DNA from: Adiantum capillus-veneris
Taxonomy: Eukaryota > Streptophyta > Polypodiopsida > Polypodiales > Pteridaceae
Length of the DNA: 60,000 bases
NCBI GenBank assembly: GCA_014529385.2
Contig: CM043963.1
Location: 100,856,912-100,916,911 of the forward strand
Direction: 5' to 3'
Below the pieces are notes generated by a model, which saw only the letters and a program-made list of their open reading frames with translations, was not told the DNA's origin and did not search any database. Each line of letters starts with the position of its first letter. Positions within the stretch are counted from its first letter, which is position 1. Positions 56,893 through 60,000 of the stretch are shown here, piece after piece. Both the position numbers and the translations under genes were made by a program.

Positions 56893-58585
56893 AGAGTAAG
56901 AAGAAGAAAGCCTCCCTCTACACTATGTAAATTCTCTCCAAATGCTAAATCGGACATTTTCTATTTTTGACATATCTAAGCCACCTAGTTCCCTTGTTAG
57001 TCCCTCGGATTTGAACACTCAGATGATGGAGGCGTTCTAGTTATCATCGTGGACAAGTCAGTCTCTATGTCAGTACAAACTACCAAAAAAAAGACACGAT
57101 CACACATAAATGTTACCAAGCATGTTTAGAGATAATCTCAATGAAAGGAGGAAATGATCCTTAAAAGACTTTGTCAACAAAGTGAACATGAATGAAGCCA
57201 TATTGTATGTGACACATGGTTTCATTTAAGAGCACTTTGTATACGTTTTTATGCTCCGCTTCTAGCAGAGAGGTAGAATGTGAAGCCAAGAGGTTGTTAC
57301 ACCGGACAATGAAGTATTACATGAGGAGTAAGCCTCAAGGAAAGAAGTCACTCTACCCAGTGACACATTGTAAAGAGAGAGACTTATGGAACCTGTTACC
57401 AATTGGTGATAGAATAAATTCGCAACTAAAAGAGTACTCAATTGTGGGGGAAAAAAAAAAGAATATTGTTGGCTTGGAAAGAAACCAGATAGTTTATGAG
57501 TGTCAATTGCCATAGATGCCAAGACAATGATAGTAAATGTCTTCAACAAGCATTCCATAAACTTTGGAGGTCTCCCTTGGTCAGTGGTCTCTAAAGATAG
57601 TAAACAAAAATCACCTAATAGAAGACATCATATTGTCCATCCAAGTAGTACGAGATGCTTGGTCTGGGTATTTTAAGCACTCAATTGCTAAAGGTAATTG
57701 TGTGTGTCTAAGAATCTAAGAGGTTAAAGATTGTCATCAAGATGTGAGAGGAGTTTATATAGTAAGCTCTCAAGGTGACAAGGAGTTACCAATGAGAGAA
57801 CTCACATGAAGAAGATAAAAGAGTTCTGATAGGGATATTTTTTCACCTTATGGTTTCCTCTTGTTGGATGTTTACGAGGACGTAAACTTCGCTTCAGAGG
57901 GAGGTAACACCACATCATCTATAGCATCGGGATTATGGGACATCGATGGCACGGCGCGGCTAGGTCCATAGAGCACACCATGCCTGCATAGAGCTCGATG
58001 AAAACGGACAAGGCTTAGTCTTTTTATGCATGGGACTCCCAAGTGAACAGTTTATGGCAGTGCTCCAAGTCAAAGAGTTCACATGAACAGCTCTTCATGC
58101 TGAGGCATATGTCGCGTATGTCGAAAAACCATAACAAAGCGATTTAGGTTATTTATTTTACTTTATCATTTTAGTCAAGCATTCCATTGTTATACTCTAT
58201 GTTACATGCATGACATGTATTCCACTAAATGATCAATGCACAACATACCAAATATCCACATATTAGAACATACATGATGCTTTACGCTTCGAACAAGTGT
58301 GTTGGGCAAAAAGAGCCCATAATGTTCTAGCTCATGACAAAGAATTACAAGCTAGCTCAACCTGTGGACAAGAGTCCTACCATGGTGCTATAGGCTAACT
58401 ATACTCATATACCAACCAATCAGGCTCCTTTAACTATACTCATGGTAGGTTTTCTTCTAAGTTATCAAAGTGCTCAAACTTGCAAGTAAAAGCAAGATTG
58501 TGAGATAAGGAGTGCAAGTACACTCATTACTACTTTATGGAGATTTCATCACATAGTATGTTTATTGATGTGACAAAGTCAAGGA
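56893..58585. other. Unassigned sequence
   Basis: I see no gene, LTR or tandem repeat. A 99-codon plus-strand frame at 57216-57515 and an overlapping minus frame have no recognisable motif and are probably chance. Confidence 0.4.
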
Positions 58586-58693
58586 CTTTAAAGGTAGCAT
58601 CAACTAAGGGAAGGCATAACATTCAGTGCACAAGGATAGCTTTAAAGGTAGCAGCAACCAAGGGAAGGCATAACACTCAATGCACAAGGTTGT
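58586..58693 (+). repeat. 54-bp tandem duplication, frame-preserving
   Basis: CTTTAAAGGTAGCA starts at 58586 and 58640. The two 54-bp units differ at a handful of positions. The length is a multiple of three and a short plus-strand frame (58537-58734) reads through both units, repeating LKVA(S/A)TKGRHN. Confidence 0.88.
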
Positions 58694-59711
58694 CTACTCT
58701 GCTAGCATTTCTGCTACATAGCTACAAGAATTAGCAATGTTTAATGAATATTTCCAAATCTTGAAAGCAAAATTGGATTATGAAGATCACACGACTACAA
58801 AGATAGAGATCTTTGCTATGGCATATATTATCAATCACAAGGGTGGATAATATAGCTTAAGAGCTCATGGAGTTTAGTTTAGCCACATAAGCACAAACTT
58901 CTTTTTGCAAAGGTTAATACTTCCATATGTGTCACCCTAGGTCCTACAATGTCGATAACTCTCGTTCTATGAGAATCAATATAGCACTCTCGTTTTAGAC
59001 AATTAGGTGGCCAAATTGTTCTTATGCTTCTACTTGCAAAAGTAGCAAGGTAAGAAAGTATGGCAACCATATGAGTGGTTGTATGGTAGAACATACGGAG
59101 GTAAATTTTGTCCTACCGCACTATGGTTCTCCTTATAGCAATAGTTATTCTTTATGAATAGAATCAACAATGCACATTTTGGTAATCTTTAACTACTATT
59201 CTTTTTAAGAGGTGCATCTAGCCATTCACCTTATGAAGTGTTTATGCTACAAGCATTTTAATTTTATTGCTACATGTTTACATCTCCTTAATCAGCATGG
59301 CTATTTGTGGGGATTGTGCTTTTATGAAGCTTTTTTTAGAAGTGTTTTTTGTCAAGTGGAAAGATAGACTTGAGAAGGATCCACTTGGGAGAACATTAGT
59401 GTGTTTAAGAAACGCTTTTCTGCTTGGGGGTGTTAGTGTGAGGACAAGGTTCTTGGGCAAGGTCTTAAGCAAGCGACAATGAGTCCATATGGCATAATAA
59501 GAAGGGGACTTAATAGCAAGGGCTATATAAGTAATGGATGGGTAGAAAGTTTTGTACTATAACCGATGTCTCACACCTCATATTGATGCAACCTGGCCAA
59601 TTTCTCATACCTCCCTCTGATTAGCTCTTCATCAAAAACACCACCATGGAGCTTGGCCAAAGTACCATCAATCATGATACACTTCGCAGTTCCCTTCCAT
59701 AGAGCCCGCTC
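58694..59711. other. Unassigned sequence
   Basis: No recognisable gene. Short frames on both strands (58879-59094 minus, 59267-59482 plus) lack motifs. Confidence 0.4.
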
Positions 59712-59883
59712 AAGAGATCCTCTCCAAATGCACTATTAGAGGTGTACACAGACATGATGTACCTACTAAGTAATTGAGATGCTTATATATAATTGGCAAG
59801 AGATCCTCTACAAATGTACTATTAGAGATGTGCACAAACATGATGTACCTACTAAGTAATTGAGATGCTTATATATAATTGGC
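59712..59883. repeat. 86-bp tandem duplication
   Basis: AAGAGATCCTCT starts at 59712 and 59798. Both 86-bp units end ATATATAATTGGC and differ at about six positions, so the duplication is fairly young. Confidence 0.93.
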
Positions 59884-60000
59884 ATTCCTTATCGCTTCTT
59901 TCTCAAAACATTCATTGTTTGGCTTGACAAAAGGCTAAAGGGAACTAGAGAACATTCTATGGCAAAACTGAAAGAATGAAAGCACTACAAGACACTTGTA
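59884..60000. other. Unassigned window end
   Basis: I see nothing recognisable. Confidence 0.4.

Noticed and set aside
57216-57558. Overlapping ~98-codon frames on both strands
   Set aside because: No motif, no splice or promoter context, and composition expected by chance.
1-60000. tRNA or rRNA genes
   Set aside because: The only tRNA-like matches are the short primer binding sites next to LTRs. No cloverleaf-length match was seen.

Overview
This window looks like a repeat-dominated plant nuclear genome. The evidence is plant-type Ty1/copia and Ty3/gypsy-like LTR retrotransposons with initiator-Met or Asp tRNA primer sites, a Mutator-like DNA transposon with plant-style introns, long CT/GA microsatellites, and no tRNA, rRNA or bacterial-style genes. 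I cannot name the species. A land plant with a large genome (fern, gymnosperm or similar) is plausible but is inference. Almost every long open reading frame belongs to a mobile element, and all the polyproteins are broken.

Left block (1-20265). A 1.1-kb dispersed repeat (762-1489 plus 15905-16291) is split by a non-coding LTR retrotransposon (1490-15899) with an Asp-tRNA-type primer site and a 5-bp target duplication CAAGG. A second copy of the repeat at 51367-52476 keeps the unoccupied site. Inside this element (4160-12886) sit two Tork/Tnt1-like copia elements fused head to head, both lacking their 5' parts. They form an inverted repeat of about 4 kb per arm. From 16292 to 20265 there is decayed sequence with a retropepsin-like fragment.

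Middle block (20266-37313). A third Tork-like copy (20266-30187) is split by a different copia element (22351-27478, TSD GACAG). The truncated 3' LTR of the Tork copy is joined, apparently through CT-rich tracts, to a small non-coding LTR element (30188-37313). That element is itself split by a fourth Tork-like copy on the minus strand (30990-36488, TSD AGTTG).

Right block (37314-60000). A possible exon remnant and a decayed tandem array of about 270-bp period, marked by a recurring palindrome, lead to a 10.3-kb Mutator-like element (39962-50279). This has 55-bp inverted termini, a 9-bp duplication ACTTCTAAG, five 254-bp subterminal repeats, and two divergent genes around a GC-rich promoter-like region. 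The plus-strand gene is a zinc finger/DDE/SWIM transposase with several lesions. The minus-strand gene is a multi-exon gene of unknown function whose splice phases can be followed through eight exons. Beyond it lie two minus-strand LTRs of a gypsy-like family, a 599-bp tandem duplication, a minus-strand copia remnant (gag zinc knuckle, primer site, 5' LTR), and about 3 kb of unassigned sequence with two short tandem duplications.

The elements record an order of events. The LARD entered the dispersed repeat before the Tork elements entered the LARD. The small copia entered an already placed Tork copy, and another Tork copy entered the small non-coding LTR element. The Mutator-like element with its unidentified partner gene is the least ordinary content.
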